A stretch of 9,585 bases of DNA from Pseudomonadota bacterium (GCA_021160085.1 JAGHDE010000024.1:1-9585), one strand, 5' to 3'. Counted from the first letter of the stretch, positions 1 to 9,549 are shown. Notes: generated by a model from the sequence alone, not told the origin. A program made the numbers and translations.

Positions 1-1
1 A

Positions 2-3000
2 GTTATAGATATCCCCAACCTTATTGATATCCAAAAAGAGTCTTACAAAAAGTTTTTACAGAAAGATGTCCCTTCTGAAAAAATGGAAAATACAGGCCTT
101 CAAGGGGTGTTTAAAAGTATTTTTCCTATTAAGGACTTTGTCGGATCTTCTTCACTTGAGTTTGTTAGCTACTCACTTGATGATCCTAAATATGATATCG
201 ATGAATGTCGAGAAAAGGGGATGACATACGCGGCTCCGATTAAGGTTTTAGTGCGTTTGGTGATTTGGGATGGGGATGCTAAACAGGGAAAACAAAATAT
301 TAGAGATGTTAAAGAGCAGGAGGTTTATTTCGGGGAAATTCCCCTCATGACGGAAAATGGGACTTTTATTATTAATGGAACCGAACGGACAGTAGTCAGT
401 CAACTTCATCGATCTCCGGGATTTTTTTTCAACCACGATAAAGGGAAAAGCCATGTCAGCGGCAAACTCATTTTCTCGGCCCGGATTATTCCTCATCGGG
501 GGTCCTGGATTGATTTAGAGTTTGACGCTAAAGATATTGTCTACGTTCGAATTGATCGGCGACGTAAAATTCCCGTAACCGTACTTCTTAAAGCTTTAGG
601 ATATTCAGAGGAATTTCTTTTGAACTATTATTATCCTTCCGAAGAGATTTTTTTGGAAGGAAAGAAAATTATTAGAAAATTTCAACCCGACTCAATTCAA
701 GGGAAACATCTTGACTTTGACATAAAAGATTCTAAGACTGGAGAACTATTGGTAAAGAAGGGAAAGAAGATTACCAAGGCAACTCTGGATAAACTGAAGG
801 CTGCTCACATTGATCGCATACCAATATCGCAGGAAGATCTGATTGGGAGAGTTAGTTTACACGACGTAAGATGTCCGGAAACAAAAGATGTTTTATTAAA
901 ATGCAATGAGGCGGTGGATGAGAAAAATTTAGCTGACCTTCGAGAACGCAAGGTTAAATCTTTTGAAGTTTTATTTTTCAAAAACAATGAATCATCAATT
1001 CGAGATACTTTACTGATCGATAAAATTTTTTCACCTGAAGAAGCTATTATAGAAATATACCGTCGTTTGCGACCGAGTGACCCTTCTACTAAAGAAGTAG
1101 CAGTAAATTTTTTCAATAATCTTTTTTTTAACCCTGATCGGTATGATCTTTCAAAAGTCGGACGTCTCAAATTAAATTATAAATTGGGACTTACTACCCC
1201 CTTGGATGTCCGAGTCCTTACTAAGGAAGATATTATGGAGGGCGTGAGATATCTTGTTAAACTGAAAAATGGTGAGGGGACGGTCGACGATATTGACCAT
1301 CTGGGAAATCGGAGAGTTCGTTCTGTGGGAGAACTCGTTGAGACTCAGTATCGAGTTGGGCTTATGAGAATGGAACGAGCTATCAAAGAAAGAATGAGCC
1401 TCCAAGAAGTAGAGACAATTATGCCTCATGATCTCATAAATTCTAAACTTGTATCTGCGGTGATCAAAGAATTTTTTGGATCCAGTCAGCTTTCCCAATT
1501 TATGGATCAAACGAATCCTCTTTCGGAAATAACCCATAAACGCCGTTTAAGTGCATTAGGCCCCGGAGGCCTTACCAAGGAACGGGCTGGATTTGAAGTC
1601 CGGGATGTGCATCAGACTCATTATGGACGAATTTGTCCAATTGAAACGCCGGAAGGTCCTAATATCGGTTTGATTTCTTCTTTGAGTACCTATGCCAAGG
1701 TAGATGATCTTGGATTTGTGGAAGCGCCTTATCGAAAGGTTGTTAATTGCAGAGTTACGAATGAAGTTTGTTATCTTACCGCCTTGGAAGAGGAAGGTCA
1801 TATAATGGCCCAGGCCAATTCTCGGGTGGATGAAAAAGGCAATTTTTTAAGTGAACTTGTGGATACCCGGAGGTCGGGTGAATTTATCCGGGTTAAACCA
1901 GAAGAAGTGGAATATATGGATGTCTCTCCTAATCAGCTGGTGAGCGTTTCAGCTTCTTTAATTCCTTTTTTAGAAAATGATGATGCCAACAGGGCACTTA
2001 TGGGTTCGAATATGCAACGTCAGGCGGTGCCTCTGATGCTAACCGAGGCACCTTTGGTTGGAACTGGGATGGAAAAAGTGGTGGCTAGAGATTCTGGTGT
2101 TGCTGTTGTCGGTAAACGAAACGGAATCGTCAAAAGTGTAGATTCCTTCCGAATTGTGGCGCAGAGTGATGAGGCTGATGAAGAAGAAAAGTTGGGAATG
2201 GGGGTAGATATATATAATCTTATAAAATACCGTCGTTCCAACCAGAATACTTGTATCAATCAAAGACCTATTGTAAAGAAAGGTGATCGGGTTTTTAAAG
2301 GAGAGATCATAGCTGACGGACCTGCTACTGAGTTAGGGGAATTGGCTTTGGGCCGTAATGTTTTGGTGGCTTTTATGCCTTGGGGAGGATACAATTTTGA
2401 AGACTCGATTCTTATTAGTGAAGAATTGGTGAAAAATGATAGCTTTACTTCAATTCACATTGAAGCATTTGAAGTTATGGCGCGAGATACCAAACTGGGT
2501 AAGGAGGAGATAACAAGGGATATTCCCAATTTGGGAGAAGAAGCTTTAAAGGATATCGACGAGAGCGGCATAATCAGAATTGGAGCAAAGGTAAAAGCGG
2601 GAGATATTTTGGCAGGGAAAATAACGCCCAAGGGAGAAACTCAGCTTTCACCGGAAGAAAAATTACTCCGGGCGATTTTTGGTGAAAAGGCTAAAGATGT
2701 ACAAGATACTTCTCTTCGAGTCCCCCCTGGTGTGGAAGGGACTGTTATTGACGTGAAGGTATTTAATTGTAAAGGGGTTGACAAGGATGAGCGAAGCCGT
2801 TCTATTGAAAATGAAGATAGATCTCGTCTGTTAAAGGATCAGCACGATAAAATAGCTATTTTGCAAGATAGCGCCAAAAGTAAAATAGGAAAGATTGTTG
2901 TTGGAAAGATTTCCTTAACCAAAATATTAGATGTTGATAAAAAGGCTGCTATTGTAAAAAATCAAATCATTACAGATGTTGATTTTGATCGAGTTCCGTT

Positions 3001-4042
3001 TGAAAAGTTGAAAGCGCTTAGTATTAAAAACTGGGAAGAAGAAGCCAAAAGAGATGAAATTTTGGATAACTATAAGGAACAGATTAATCTCATTAATATG
3101 ATTTTTGAGGAAAAGATAAATCGGATTAAAGGCGGGGATGAATTGCCGGCTGGTGTTATAAAAATGGTTAAAGTAAATGTGGCGGTCAAACGTCGTTTAT
3201 CGGTTGGGGATAAGATGGCGGGACGCCATGGAAATAAGGGGGTTTTATCCAGGGTTTTACCTAAAGAAGATATGCCCTATTTGGAAGACGGAACTCCGGT
3301 GCAAATTGTGCTGAATCCCTTAGGGGTTCCATCTCGGATGAATGTAGGTCAGATTCTGGAGACTCATTTGGGATGGGCGGCTAAGGGACTTGGTGACAAA
3401 ATCGATGAAATGCTTAAAACTCAGTCGGACCCGGAGACGATAAAAAAGTTAATCAAAGAAATTTATTCGAGCGCTGAAATAAATGCCATTATCGATTTTC
3501 TTGAACCCCAGGAGATTGTATCCTTAGCGGAAAAGCTGAAGAAGGGTATTTATATGGCATCACCTGTTTTTGAGGGTGCCTCGGAAACAGAAATCAGGCG
3601 TTTATTTGCCTTGGCTGGATTATCAACTGATGGGAAAACCATCTTGTTTGACGGGCGAACCGGGGAACCATTTGATCAAAGAGTGACCGTGGGAATAATT
3701 TATATGATGAAGCTCCATCATTTGGCGGAAGATAAAATTCATGCTCGATCTATAGGTACCTATTCATTGGTCACCCAGCAACCGTTAGGAGGCAAGGCTC
3801 AGTTTGGTGGCCAGCGCTTGGGGGAAATGGAAGTATGGGCACTGGAGGCCTATGGAGCGGCTTATACTCTTCAGGAATTTTTGACGGTCAAATCCGACGA
3901 TGTCTGGGGACGAACGAAAATGTATGAAAAAATAATAAAAGGGGATAATACCTTAGAATTAGGGATTCCGGAATCGTTCAATGTTCTTATCAGAGAGTTG
4001 CAGGGGCTTTGTCTCAACGTGACGTTGATTGAGGGTGAGTAA
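2..4042 (+). CDS. rpoB: DNA-directed RNA polymerase subunit beta (5'-partial)
   Basis: Beta subunit of RNA polymerase, which forms half of the catalytic cleft and binds DNA, RNA and NTP in the cytoplasm. The reading frame is open from base 2, and the first residues ([16 protein letters not shown]) are the conserved N-terminal motif aligning near E. coli residue 21. About 20 codons therefore lie outside the window, and the ATG at 83 is internal. 1346 residues are visible. Recognisable in order: the INGTER / SQLHRSPG region; a betai4-like lobe insertion; the rifampicin-pocket segment [12 protein letters not shown]...[11 protein letters not shown] with Asp, His and Ser at the E. coli 516, 526 and 531 positions (codons 1505, 1535, 1550); a betai9-like insertion; [12 protein letters not shown], whose two active-site lysines (E. 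coli K1065, K1073) are codons 3212 and 3236; and the C-terminal [14 protein letters not shown] and ESFNVL motifs. Pocket residues are the susceptible type. No frameshift or missing key residue is seen. Identity is certain. Confidence 0.99.
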   Translation, partial: VIDIPNLIDIQKESYKKFLQKDVPSEKMENTGLQGVFKSIFPIKDFVGSSSLEFVSYSLDDPKYDIDECREKGMTYAAPIKVLVRLVIWDGDAKQGKQNIRDVKEQEVYFGEIPLMTENGTFIINGTERTVVSQLHRSPGFFFNHDKGKSHVSGKLIFSARIIPHRGSWIDLEFDAKDIVYVRIDRRRKIPVTVLLKALGYSEEFLLNYYYPSEEIFLEGKKIIRKFQPDSIQGKHLDFDIKDSKTGELLVKKGKKITKATLDKLKAAHIDRIPISQEDLIGRVSLHDVRCPETKDVLLKCNEAVDEKNLADLRERKVKSFEVLFFKNNESSIRDTLLIDKIFSPEEAIIEIYRRLRPSDPSTKEVAVNFFNNLFFNPDRYDLSKVGRLKLNYKLGLTTPLDVRVLTKEDIMEGVRYLVKLKNGEGTVDDIDHLGNRRVRSVGELVETQYRVGLMRMERAIKERMSLQEVETIMPHDLINSKLVSAVIKEFFGSSQLSQFMDQTNPLSEITHKRRLSALGPGGLTKERAGFEVRDVHQTHYGRICPIETPEGPNIGLISSLSTYAKVDDLGFVEAPYRKVVNCRVTNEVCYLTALEEEGHIMAQANSRVDEKGNFLSELVDTRRSGEFIRVKPEEVEYMDVSPNQLVSVSASLIPFLENDDANRALMGSNMQRQAVPLMLTEAPLVGTGMEKVVARDSGVAVVGKRNGIVKSVDSFRIVAQSDEADEEEKLGMGVDIYNLIKYRRSNQNTCINQRPIVKKGDRVFKGEIIADGPATELGELALGRNVLVAFMPWGGYNFEDSILISEELVKNDSFTSIHIEAFEVMARDTKLGKEEITRDIPNLGEEALKDIDESGIIRIGAKVKAGDILAGKITPKGETQLSPEEKLLRAIFGEKAKDVQDTSLRVPPGVEGTVIDVKVFNCKGVDKDERSRSIENEDRSRLLKDQHDKIAILQDSAKSKIGKIVVGKISLTKILDVDKKAAIVKNQIITDVDFDRVPFEKLKALSIKNWEEEAKRDEILDNYKEQINLINMIFEEKINRIKGGDELPAGVIKMVKVNVAVKRRLSVGDKMAGRHGNKGVLSRVLPKEDMPYLEDGTPVQIVLNPLGVPSRMNVGQILETHLGWAAKGLGDKIDEMLKTQSDPETIKKLIKEIYSSAEINAIIDFLEPQEIVSLAEKLKKGIYMASPVFEGASETEIRRLFALAGLSTDGKTILFDGRTGEPFDQRVTVGIIYMMKLHHLAEDKIHARSIGTYSLVTQQPLGGKAQFGGQRLGEMEVWALEAYGAAYTLQEFLTVKSDDVWGRTKMYEKIIKGDNTLELGIPESFNVLIRELQGLCLNVTLIEGE
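680..1035 (+). other. betai4 (SI1)-like insertion in the beta lobe
   Basis: Segment of rpoB matching the E. coli lineage-specific insertion betai4/SI1 (about residues 225-343). It contains the recognisable [14 protein letters not shown] stretch (E. coli EKGRRITARHIRQL) and leads into the [13 protein letters not shown] motif. Family knowledge: this insertion is absent or different in Firmicutes and Actinobacteria, so its presence argues for a Gram-negative-type lineage. Boundaries are approximate because I aligned it to remembered E. coli sequence by eye. Confidence 0.75.
2775..3130 (+). other. betai9 (SI2)-like insertion in beta
   Basis: Charged, helix-rich stretch between the conserved GTVIDVKVF strand and [16 protein letters not shown]. 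It corresponds to the E. coli betai9/SI2 insertion (about residues 938-1042). It includes a remnant of the [10 protein letters not shown] start and an [20 protein letters not shown] helix like the E. coli C-terminal helix of this insertion. The central part is variable and I recognise no separate domain. Boundaries are approximate. Confidence 0.7.
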
Positions 4043-4070
4043 ACCTTTATTGTTACCTATCTATTATCAT

Positions 4071-4075
4071 GAGGG
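4071..4075 (+). promoter_or_regulatory. Ribosome binding site of rpoC
   Basis: GAGGG followed by a 9-base spacer to the ATG at 4085, inside the 42-base rpoB-rpoC gap. It supports the chosen start, which also gives the family-typical beta' N-terminus. The gap shows no hairpin plus U-tract, so read-through from rpoB is expected. Confidence 0.8.
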
Positions 4076-4084
4076 AAAAGAAAT

Positions 4085-7000
4085 ATGAACAAGCAATTCG
4101 GTTTTTCAAACAAGCCAAAAGATCCCTCTCAATATAAAGCGATTAAAATATCGTTAGCTTCCCCTGAAGTGATTCACTCATGGTCTCATGGGGAAGTAAA
4201 AAAGCCGGAAACTATCAATTACAGAACATTCAAACCAGAACGAGATGGTTTGTTTTGCGCAAAAATTTTTGGACCGGTAAAGGATTACGAGTGTGTCTGT
4301 GGAAAGTATAAACGTTTAAAACACAGAGGGGTTACATGTGAGAAATGCGGGGTGGAAGTAATATCTTCCAAAGTTCGACGAGAGCGCATGGGGCATATTA
4401 ATCTCGCGGCTCCGGTTGCACATATTTGGTTTCTTCGTAGCCTTCCGAGCCGAATCGGATGTATTTTGGATATGACCTTAAAAGAACTGGAAAAGGTTCT
4501 TTATTTTGAGTCGTATGTAGTCATTGATCCTGGTGAAACACCTTTAAAAAATGGTGAGTTGCTTTCTGAGGAACGATATGCAAAGGCAAGAAGCGAATAT
4601 GGCGATAAGTTTTCAACAGCAATGGGTGGCGAAGCAATACAGACCCTTCTCAGAGAAGTTGATTTAGAAAAGCTTGCTGAAGTATTACGAGCAGAAATGA
4701 AAAGCACCTCTTCAGAAGCTAAAAAGAAAAAATTTGCAAAACGGCTCAAAGTTATAAATTCTTTTCTTGATTCAGGAAATAAGCCCGAGTGGATGGTTTT
4801 AGAAGTCATCCCAGTTATTCCCCCTGACCTCAGACCGCTGGTTCCCCTGGATGGAGGAAGATTTGCGGCCTCCGACCTAAACGATCTTTATCGAAGAGTA
4901 AATAATCGTAACAATCGATTGAAACGTCTCCAGGAACTTGATGCTCCTGAAATTATCATGCGTAATGAAAGGAGAATGCTCCAGGAAGCTGTAGATGTAC
5001 TTTTTGATAACGGAAGAAGGGGTAAAGTGGTGACTGGTCGAAACAGACGCCCCTTAAAATCTCTCAGTGAAATGTTAAAAGGGAAACAGGGGCGCTTCCG
5101 ACAAAATTTATTGGGAAAAAGGGTGGATTATTCCGGACGGTCAGTTATTGTTACTGGCCCAGATTTAAGACTCCATCAATGCGGGTTACCCAAAAAGATG
5201 GCTTTGGAACTTTTCAAGCCCTTTATTTACAACAGCCTTATCGAAGAAGGTTATGCTACCAATATAAAAAGCGCCAAAAAATTGGTGGAGAAGGAAACCT
5301 CAGAAGTATGGGGTGCATTAGAAGAGATAGTTCATGAACATCCGATCTTTTTAAATCGAGCACCTACATTACATCGTTTGGGTATTCAGGCCTTTGAGCC
5401 GATCTTGGTTGAGGGAAAAGCTATTCAAGTTCATCCTCTTGTATGCTCAGCTTTTAATGCTGACTTTGATGGAGATCAGATGGCTGTTCATGTTCCTCTG
5501 TCCATTGAAGCTCAAATCGAGGCCCGCGTTCTCATGATGTCTACAAACAATATTCTTTCTCCAGCCAATGGAAAACCTATTATTATTCCTAGTCAAGATA
5601 TCGTATTGGGACTCTATTATCTTACTTTGGAAAAGGGAATAGATAAAAGTGAAAAACAAGGGAATATATATTCCACTCGCCTGGAAATACAGCAGGATTA
5701 TGATAAGGGAATCCTCTCCCTCACTGATTATGTTAAAATAAATGAATCAGGATTGATTGCCCATAAGTCAGGTGATTTGTCTTTAAAGACAAAGGGTTCT
5801 CTTAAAGACAAAATTCTTTCGTTGACTGTGGGTCAAATTCTCCGTAAAGGCTGTTTCTTTTCTTCTCCCTTGGAAGTGCGAATAGCTTATGACCAGGGGG
5901 AAATGAATATCCATGATAAAATCACTTTGGTAATAAAAGGAGAAAAAGTTGATACTACGGTTGGTCGAGTAATTCTTAGTGAAATTGTACCCGAGGAGAT
6001 ACCTTTTAAGGTCATTAACCGGGTAATGGACAAGAAGGAGACGGCTAATCTCATAGACCAAAGTTACCGGTTTTGTGGAAATAAAAAAACAGTTATTCTG
6101 GCGGACAAATTGAAAGATTTGGGGTATCATTATGCTACTCAGTCTGGAATCTCAATAGCTGTCTCGGACATGAATATTCCTAAACGGAAAAAGGAACTTA
6201 TCTCCAAAGCGGAAAAAGAAGTTGGAACAGTTCAGAAGCAGTATAAAAATGGTCTTATAACCGACGGGGAACGATACAACAAGGTAGTAGATATATGGGC
6301 TCAAGTCACAGAAAAGGTGGCTTATGAAATGCAACAAGAACTCTCGGTCGAACAGGCGGTTAATAAAAAGGGGAAAAAACGATTAGGAGCTGATATTAAC
6401 CCAATTTTCATGATGGCGGACTCAGGTGCTCGGGGAAGTGCTCAACAAATTCGCCAGTTGGCGGGTATGCGTGGATTGATGGCCAAACCTTCCGGCGAGA
6501 TAATCGAAACTCCCATAACAGCTAATTTCAGAGAGGGACTGAACGTACTGCAGTATTTTATTTCTACTCATGGAGCCCGGAAGGGATTGGCAGATACTGC
6601 GCTTAAAACAGCGAACTCAGGATACTTAACGCGCCGTTTAGTCGATGTTGCTCATGACGTAATCGTTACCGAACATGACTGTGGAACGTTTGAAGGAATT
6701 TATGTTACTCCTTTGATGGAAGGGGGTGAGGTGGTAGAATCCATCGGGGATAGGATTCTCGGCCGGGTTGCCCTCGATGACGTAAGAGATCCCTACACGC
6801 AAGAGATTATTGTTAAGGCTAATCAAGAGATTAATGAAGCCTTAATGAAAAGGATTGAAGAAGTTGGAATTGAAAGGGTGAAAATAAGGTCGGTGCTTTC
6901 CTGCCGTGCAAAAAAGGGTACATGCAGTTTATGCTACGGCCGCGATTTAGCCACCGGGGAAATAGTCGACATTGGAGAAGCTGTGGGCGTAATTGCGGCA

Positions 7001-9163
7001 CAATCAATTGGAGAACCAGGCACCCAGCTGACTATGAGGACGTTTCATATTGGTGGAACAGCAAGTCGAAGAGTCGAGCAAACAACAATTAAGTCTGATA
7101 TTTCCGGACAGGTTAAATTTTTTAATCTCACAACTGTAAACAGTGGAGATGGTAAGCTTGTAGTCATGAACAGGAATGGGCAGATTATTATCGAAGGTAA
7201 CGGGAGAAGGGAGCCCCATTCGATTGTCTATGGAGCGAAACTGAACGTAGAAAACGGGAGTATAATAGAACCTGATGCCTTGATTGCTGAATGGGATCCT
7301 TATACCATCCCCATCTTAACGGATATTCCTGGCAAGGTTAAGTTGCATGATATTATTGAAGGTGTGACAATGGAAGAAACGGTGGACCAAGTAAGCCAAA
7401 AGGCCACCAAAGTTATTGTAGAATCAAAGGGATTAGATTTGCAACCTCAGATAATCATAACGCCTCCCGAAATGACCTTTGCCGGTTCGGTTGAAAAAGG
7501 TATTGTAAATATCTGGGATGAGTTTCTTGGCCCTGATACTGAAATAGCAACCACTTTAGCTCGCTTACCAAAAAAAGTTCATTTTTCTCCCAAACTTAAA
7601 ACAAAAATCCGCTATGACTCGTCGGATAAACTTCTTATTTTAATAAAAGGGGTTATGAATAAAGGAGAATATGAAACCTTAATTTCTTTATCTTCAGATA
7701 AAGAGTATCAAAAAGCGATAACCACTCTTTTTTCCCAGGGACGGGATAGGGTGGAGTCACTCACCGGATACAGTCAAAAAGAGTTTTTAGACAATCCAAA
7801 ATTCTTTTTTAAGGTTATCAAACCAGCGGATTTGGAAAAGGTCATTAGGTATATGCATGGTAGTTCTCAAAAGGCTATTGAGTTCAAATTAGTATCTCGA
7901 GAAGGGAAGACAATAGAATTTTCTTTGGGGAGAGGTGATAGTTCTGTGTTTCTTAAGGCATTGCCGGAAGGTTTTGCCTCTTTGCCTAAATCGCTACAAG
8001 AAAAAATTCGTTATGATTCTTCAAAAAAGATTTTTAAATTAAAAGGATGTTTGACTGATACAGAATATAGCGATTTACTTTCTCTATCATCGAAGAGTGA
8101 TTATAGAAAAGCAATAAAAGATATCTTTGAACAGGAAACAAAATGGAATATTAAAGGCAAGGAGCGTCGTTATTTTATCCCGGTGGGGGCTAATATTTTA
8201 GAAGTGCCAAAGACTACAGTTGAAGAGTATAGGATGGATGGCAAGATGAGGAAAGTTTATTCGACTGTTGAAAAAAATATCACTGGCCTTATTAAAAGCG
8301 AAGAAAAGATAGTAGAAGGCGAACCGATAGCAAAAATTCCTCGGGAGACAACTAAAACCAAGGATATCACGGGAGGACTGCCTCGTGTGGCTGAACTTTT
8401 AGAAGCTCGAATTCCAAAAGAGGTAGCTTCTATTAGCGAAATTGACGGTATTGTGTCATTTGGAAAAGATGTAAAGGGTAAAAGGAGAGTTGTTGTTACG
8501 CCGGAAATAGGAGATGAAAGAGAATATCTTATCCCCAAAGGTAAACATATAAGTGTCCACAGTGGTGATGGAGTGAAGGCTGGTGAACCTTTAATGGATG
8601 GTTCGCCTGATCCATCTGATATTCTTAATGTGAAAGGGGAACAGGAGCTGGCTAAATACTTGGTTGATGAAGTTCAGGAAGTTTACCGTCTTCAAGGAGT
8701 AAAAATTAATGACAAACATATAGAGATCATCGTTCGCCAGATGCTTAAAAAAGTAAAGATTAAGAATGAAGTGGGAGACACAAAATTTTTAGTAGGAGAA
8801 CAAGTAAACCGGACTCAATTTGAAGAAGAAAATGCAAAAGTACAAAAGCAGGGGGGGGAACCAGCTCATGGAGAACCCGTGTTGCTTGGAATTACTAAGG
8901 CTTCTCTTAATACTGATAGCTTCATTTCTGCGGCGTCTTTCCAAGAGACGACCCGGGTTTTAACCCAAGCGGCGATTGAAGGTAAGATAGATTATTTAAG
9001 GGGATTAAAAGAAAACGCGATTATGGGAAAACTAATACCAGCGGGGACAGGAGTGAGCAGATATCAATCTTTGGGGATAGAAACAGAAGAGAAACAAGAT
9101 TTATTAGAAAAGGAACCTGAAGAAAAAACGTTTACTGAGGAGAATCTCGATGCCTACAATTAA
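4085..9163 (+). CDS. rpoC: DNA-directed RNA polymerase subunit beta', enlarged
   Basis: Beta' subunit of RNA polymerase, holding the catalytic Mg ion. Zinc site 1 is C70, C72, C85, C88, the same numbers as in E. coli. The catalytic loop NADFDGDQM gives D460, D462, D464, again with E. coli numbering. Zinc site 2 is C866, C940, C947, C950, shifted by 52 from E. coli. The bridge helix ([19 protein letters not shown]) and the trigger helix [11 protein letters not shown] with M984, R985, H988 are intact. The distal trigger/jaw part resumes at [10 protein letters not shown] (K1426), followed by [14 protein letters not shown] and [15 protein letters not shown]. At 1692 residues it is about 285 longer than E. 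coli RpoC. About 52 extra residues lie between residues 530 and 634 and look like a tandem duplication. About 240 more lie within SI3 and carry two repeat modules. The C-terminus is a short acidic tail. The start is set by GAGGG at 4071 and by the exact E. coli spacing to the first zinc site. It follows rpoB by 42 bases and overlaps rpsL by 14. Confidence 0.99.
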   Translation: MNKQFGFSNKPKDPSQYKAIKISLASPEVIHSWSHGEVKKPETINYRTFKPERDGLFCAKIFGPVKDYECVCGKYKRLKHRGVTCEKCGVEVISSKVRRERMGHINLAAPVAHIWFLRSLPSRIGCILDMTLKELEKVLYFESYVVIDPGETPLKNGELLSEERYAKARSEYGDKFSTAMGGEAIQTLLREVDLEKLAEVLRAEMKSTSSEAKKKKFAKRLKVINSFLDSGNKPEWMVLEVIPVIPPDLRPLVPLDGGRFAASDLNDLYRRVNNRNNRLKRLQELDAPEIIMRNERRMLQEAVDVLFDNGRRGKVVTGRNRRPLKSLSEMLKGKQGRFRQNLLGKRVDYSGRSVIVTGPDLRLHQCGLPKKMALELFKPFIYNSLIEEGYATNIKSAKKLVEKETSEVWGALEEIVHEHPIFLNRAPTLHRLGIQAFEPILVEGKAIQVHPLVCSAFNADFDGDQMAVHVPLSIEAQIEARVLMMSTNNILSPANGKPIIIPSQDIVLGLYYLTLEKGIDKSEKQGNIYSTRLEIQQDYDKGILSLTDYVKINESGLIAHKSGDLSLKTKGSLKDKILSLTVGQILRKGCFFSSPLEVRIAYDQGEMNIHDKITLVIKGEKVDTTVGRVILSEIVPEEIPFKVINRVMDKKETANLIDQSYRFCGNKKTVILADKLKDLGYHYATQSGISIAVSDMNIPKRKKELISKAEKEVGTVQKQYKNGLITDGERYNKVVDIWAQVTEKVAYEMQQELSVEQAVNKKGKKRLGADINPIFMMADSGARGSAQQIRQLAGMRGLMAKPSGEIIETPITANFREGLNVLQYFISTHGARKGLADTALKTANSGYLTRRLVDVAHDVIVTEHDCGTFEGIYVTPLMEGGEVVESIGDRILGRVALDDVRDPYTQEIIVKANQEINEALMKRIEEVGIERVKIRSVLSCRAKKGTCSLCYGRDLATGEIVDIGEAVGVIAAQSIGEPGTQLTMRTFHIGGTASRRVEQTTIKSDISGQVKFFNLTTVNSGDGKLVVMNRNGQIIIEGNGRREPHSIVYGAKLNVENGSIIEPDALIAEWDPYTIPILTDIPGKVKLHDIIEGVTMEETVDQVSQKATKVIVESKGLDLQPQIIITPPEMTFAGSVEKGIVNIWDEFLGPDTEIATTLARLPKKVHFSPKLKTKIRYDSSDKLLILIKGVMNKGEYETLISLSSDKEYQKAITTLFSQGRDRVESLTGYSQKEFLDNPKFFFKVIKPADLEKVIRYMHGSSQKAIEFKLVSREGKTIEFSLGRGDSSVFLKALPEGFASLPKSLQEKIRYDSSKKIFKLKGCLTDTEYSDLLSLSSKSDYRKAIKDIFEQETKWNIKGKERRYFIPVGANILEVPKTTVEEYRMDGKMRKVYSTVEKNITGLIKSEEKIVEGEPIAKIPRETTKTKDITGGLPRVAELLEARIPKEVASISEIDGIVSFGKDVKGKRRVVVTPEIGDEREYLIPKGKHISVHSGDGVKAGEPLMDGSPDPSDILNVKGEQELAKYLVDEVQEVYRLQGVKINDKHIEIIVRQMLKKVKIKNEVGDTKFLVGEQVNRTQFEEENAKVQKQGGEPAHGEPVLLGITKASLNTDSFISAASFQETTRVLTQAAIEGKIDYLRGLKENAIMGKLIPAGTGVSRYQSLGIETEEKQDLLEKEPEEKTFTEENLDAYN
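5672..5851 (+). repeat. Copy A of a tandem duplication within rpoC
   Basis: Residues about 530-589. It begins [20 protein letters not shown] at the distance from LGLYYLT where other beta' subunits carry this segment, and ends with LTVGQIL. The start resembles copy B (L533/L596, E534/E597, Y539/Y602, D540/D603, G542/G605 coincide), and TVG-x-IL corresponds to TVGRVIL of copy B. It carries about 19 extra residues in its middle. Weak per-residue similarity means the duplication is old; this is an inference from pattern and topology. Confidence 0.55.
5861..5986 (+). repeat. Copy B of a tandem duplication within rpoC (canonical-looking)
   Basis: Residues about 593-634. It begins [20 protein letters not shown], which resembles the usual family segment at this place (an AYD-x-GE-V-D-L-type motif in many beta' proteins), and ends [14 protein letters not shown], which joins the conserved downstream funnel region. 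Offset to copy A is 63 residues at the N-terminal part. Together A plus B explain the 52-residue shift in numbering between the catalytic loop and zinc site 2 relative to E. coli. Confidence 0.55.
7556..7738 (+). repeat. SI3 repeat module 1 (rpoC residues 1158-1218)
   Basis: 61-residue unit with pattern L-x-x-LP...P-x-L...K-IRYDSS-x-K-x-x-x-L...KG...EY-x-x-L-x-SLSS...Y-x-KAI...F-x-Q. Its core (I1175-Q1218) shares 23 identical residues with module 2 over 43 aligned positions plus one gap. The shared IRYDSS is written with different codons in the two copies (five of six codons differ at the third base), so the copies are old or were acquired already diverged. It likely folds as a short beta hairpin followed by two helices (inference). 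Confidence 0.85.
7952..8134 (+). repeat. SI3 repeat module 2 (rpoC residues 1290-1350)
   Basis: Second 61-residue copy: L-K-A-LPEGF...LP-x-x-L...KIRYDSS-K-K...[10 protein letters not shown]...LLSLSS...DY-R-KAI...F-E-Q. It lies 71 residues after module 1. The intervening stretch (residues 1219-1289) is unrelated and mixed alpha/beta in character. GC by eye is about 23-25% in lines 7981-8040 and 8101-8160, against 50% in 8341-8400 of the conserved core. Confidence 0.85.
9137..9142 (+). promoter_or_regulatory. Ribosome binding site of rpsL, inside rpoC
   Basis: GAGGAG with a 7-base spacer to the ATG at 9150. It lies in the last codons of rpoC, so ribosomes finishing rpoC are delivered directly at the rpsL start. 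This decides the rpsL start, which also gives the canonical [13 protein letters not shown]-terminus. Confidence 0.85.
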
Positions 9164-9521
9164 CCAGTTAGTGAGACAGGGACGAAAAAAAGTTAAAAAA
9201 AAGGTTAAGACTCCTGCTTTGGAATCTTGTCCTCAAAAAAAAGGTGTATGTGTCCGAGTTTATACTACTACTCCCAAGAAGCCAAATTCAGCATTGCGTA
9301 AAGTAGCAAGAGTTAGGCTCACTAATGGAATGGAGGTAACGACCTACATTCCTGGAGAAGGGCACAATTTACAGGAGCATTCTGTAGTTCTCATTAGGGG
9401 GGGGAGAGTAAAGGATTTGCCTGGTGTTCGTTATCATATGGTCAGAGGAACTCTTGATGCTATTGGAGTTGAGGGTCGCAAGAAAAGCCGTTCTAAGTAC
9501 GGAACAAAAAAATCGAAATAA
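9150..9521 (+). CDS. rpsL: 30S ribosomal protein S12
   Basis: S12 sits at the decoding centre of the small ribosomal subunit, where it contacts 16S rRNA helices and tRNA in the A site and affects accuracy. The 123 residues match the family length (E. coli 124). Visible signatures are the N-terminal [12 protein letters not shown]; a basic extension; [14 protein letters not shown] with K43; [20 protein letters not shown]; and KDLPGVRYH with K88 and D89. K43 and K88 are the streptomycin-susceptible type. D89 is the residue that RimO methylthiolates in E. coli; whether that enzyme exists here cannot be seen. Its start overlaps the end of rpoC by 14 bases in another frame, suggesting translational coupling. 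Three A-runs of 7-8 and a G-run of 8 lie within the gene without breaking the frame. Confidence 0.99.
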   Translation: MPTINQLVRQGRKKVKKKVKTPALESCPQKKGVCVRVYTTTPKKPNSALRKVARVRLTNGMEVTTYIPGEGHNLQEHSVVLIRGGRVKDLPGVRYHMVRGTLDAIGVEGRKKSRSKYGTKKSK

Positions 9522-9549
9522 CAATTTAAAATATATTTTTAAATTGTTA
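9519..9549 (+). promoter_or_regulatory. 13-bp AT-rich hairpin overlapping the rpsL stop codon
   Basis: Perfect inverted repeat: arm TAACAATTTAAAA (9519-9531), loop TATAT (9532-9536), arm TTTTAAATTGTTA (9537-9549). The first three bases of the 5' arm are the rpsL stop codon. Only one G-C pair is present and no U-run follows, so it is a poor classical rho-independent terminator. A role in mRNA processing, stability or translational control between rpsL and the next gene is possible. In E. coli the rpsL-rpsG spacer is where S7 represses translation, but I see no sequence match that would prove the same here. Confidence 0.65.

Larger units (their letters stand above)
7067..8356 (+). other. Expanded SI3 insertion in the beta' trigger loop
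   Basis: Segment of rpoC between the two trigger-loop arms, about residues 995-1424, from just after [12 protein letters not shown] to just before KDITGG. E. coli SI3 is about 188 residues; this one is about 430. The first half aligns well with E. coli SI3 ([42 protein letters not shown]). The second half starts like E. coli ([10 protein letters not shown]) and resumes at [11 protein letters not shown]. About 230 foreign-looking residues lie between, where E. coli has only a short turn. Family knowledge: SI3 is built of sandwich-barrel hybrid motifs and is enlarged in some lineages, notably cyanobacteria. Confidence 0.85.

Noticed and set aside
83..85. ATG at 83 as the rpoB start
   Set aside because: The same frame is open back to base 2 and encodes the conserved beta N-terminal motif [16 protein letters not shown], so this Met is internal and the real start is outside the window.
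24..224. 66-residue + strand ORF
   Set aside because: It lies wholly within rpoB in another frame and has no recognisable features; it is a shadow.
805..1537. Long minus-strand ORFs opposite rpoB (two of 121 residues)
   Set aside because: They are antisense to conserved rpoB codons, show no family motif and reflect codon composition of the real gene.
4043..4084. Possible terminator or promoter between rpoB and rpoC
   Set aside because: The 42 bases show no stem followed by a U-run and no convincing -35/-10 pair; it looks like a plain intra-operon spacer.
4069..4137. 22-codon ORF starting at ATG 4069 and overlapping the rpoC start
   Set aside because: It has no good ribosome binding site of its own, and its start overlaps the GAGGG used by rpoC. 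Nothing supports a leader peptide.
7457..8155. Intein, group II intron or transposon inside rpoC as the cause of the extra length
   Set aside because: There are no intein splice motifs (N-terminal Cys/Ser block or C-terminal HN), no homing endonuclease or transposase, and no terminal repeats. The frame is continuous and the block sits at a surface turn of SI3.
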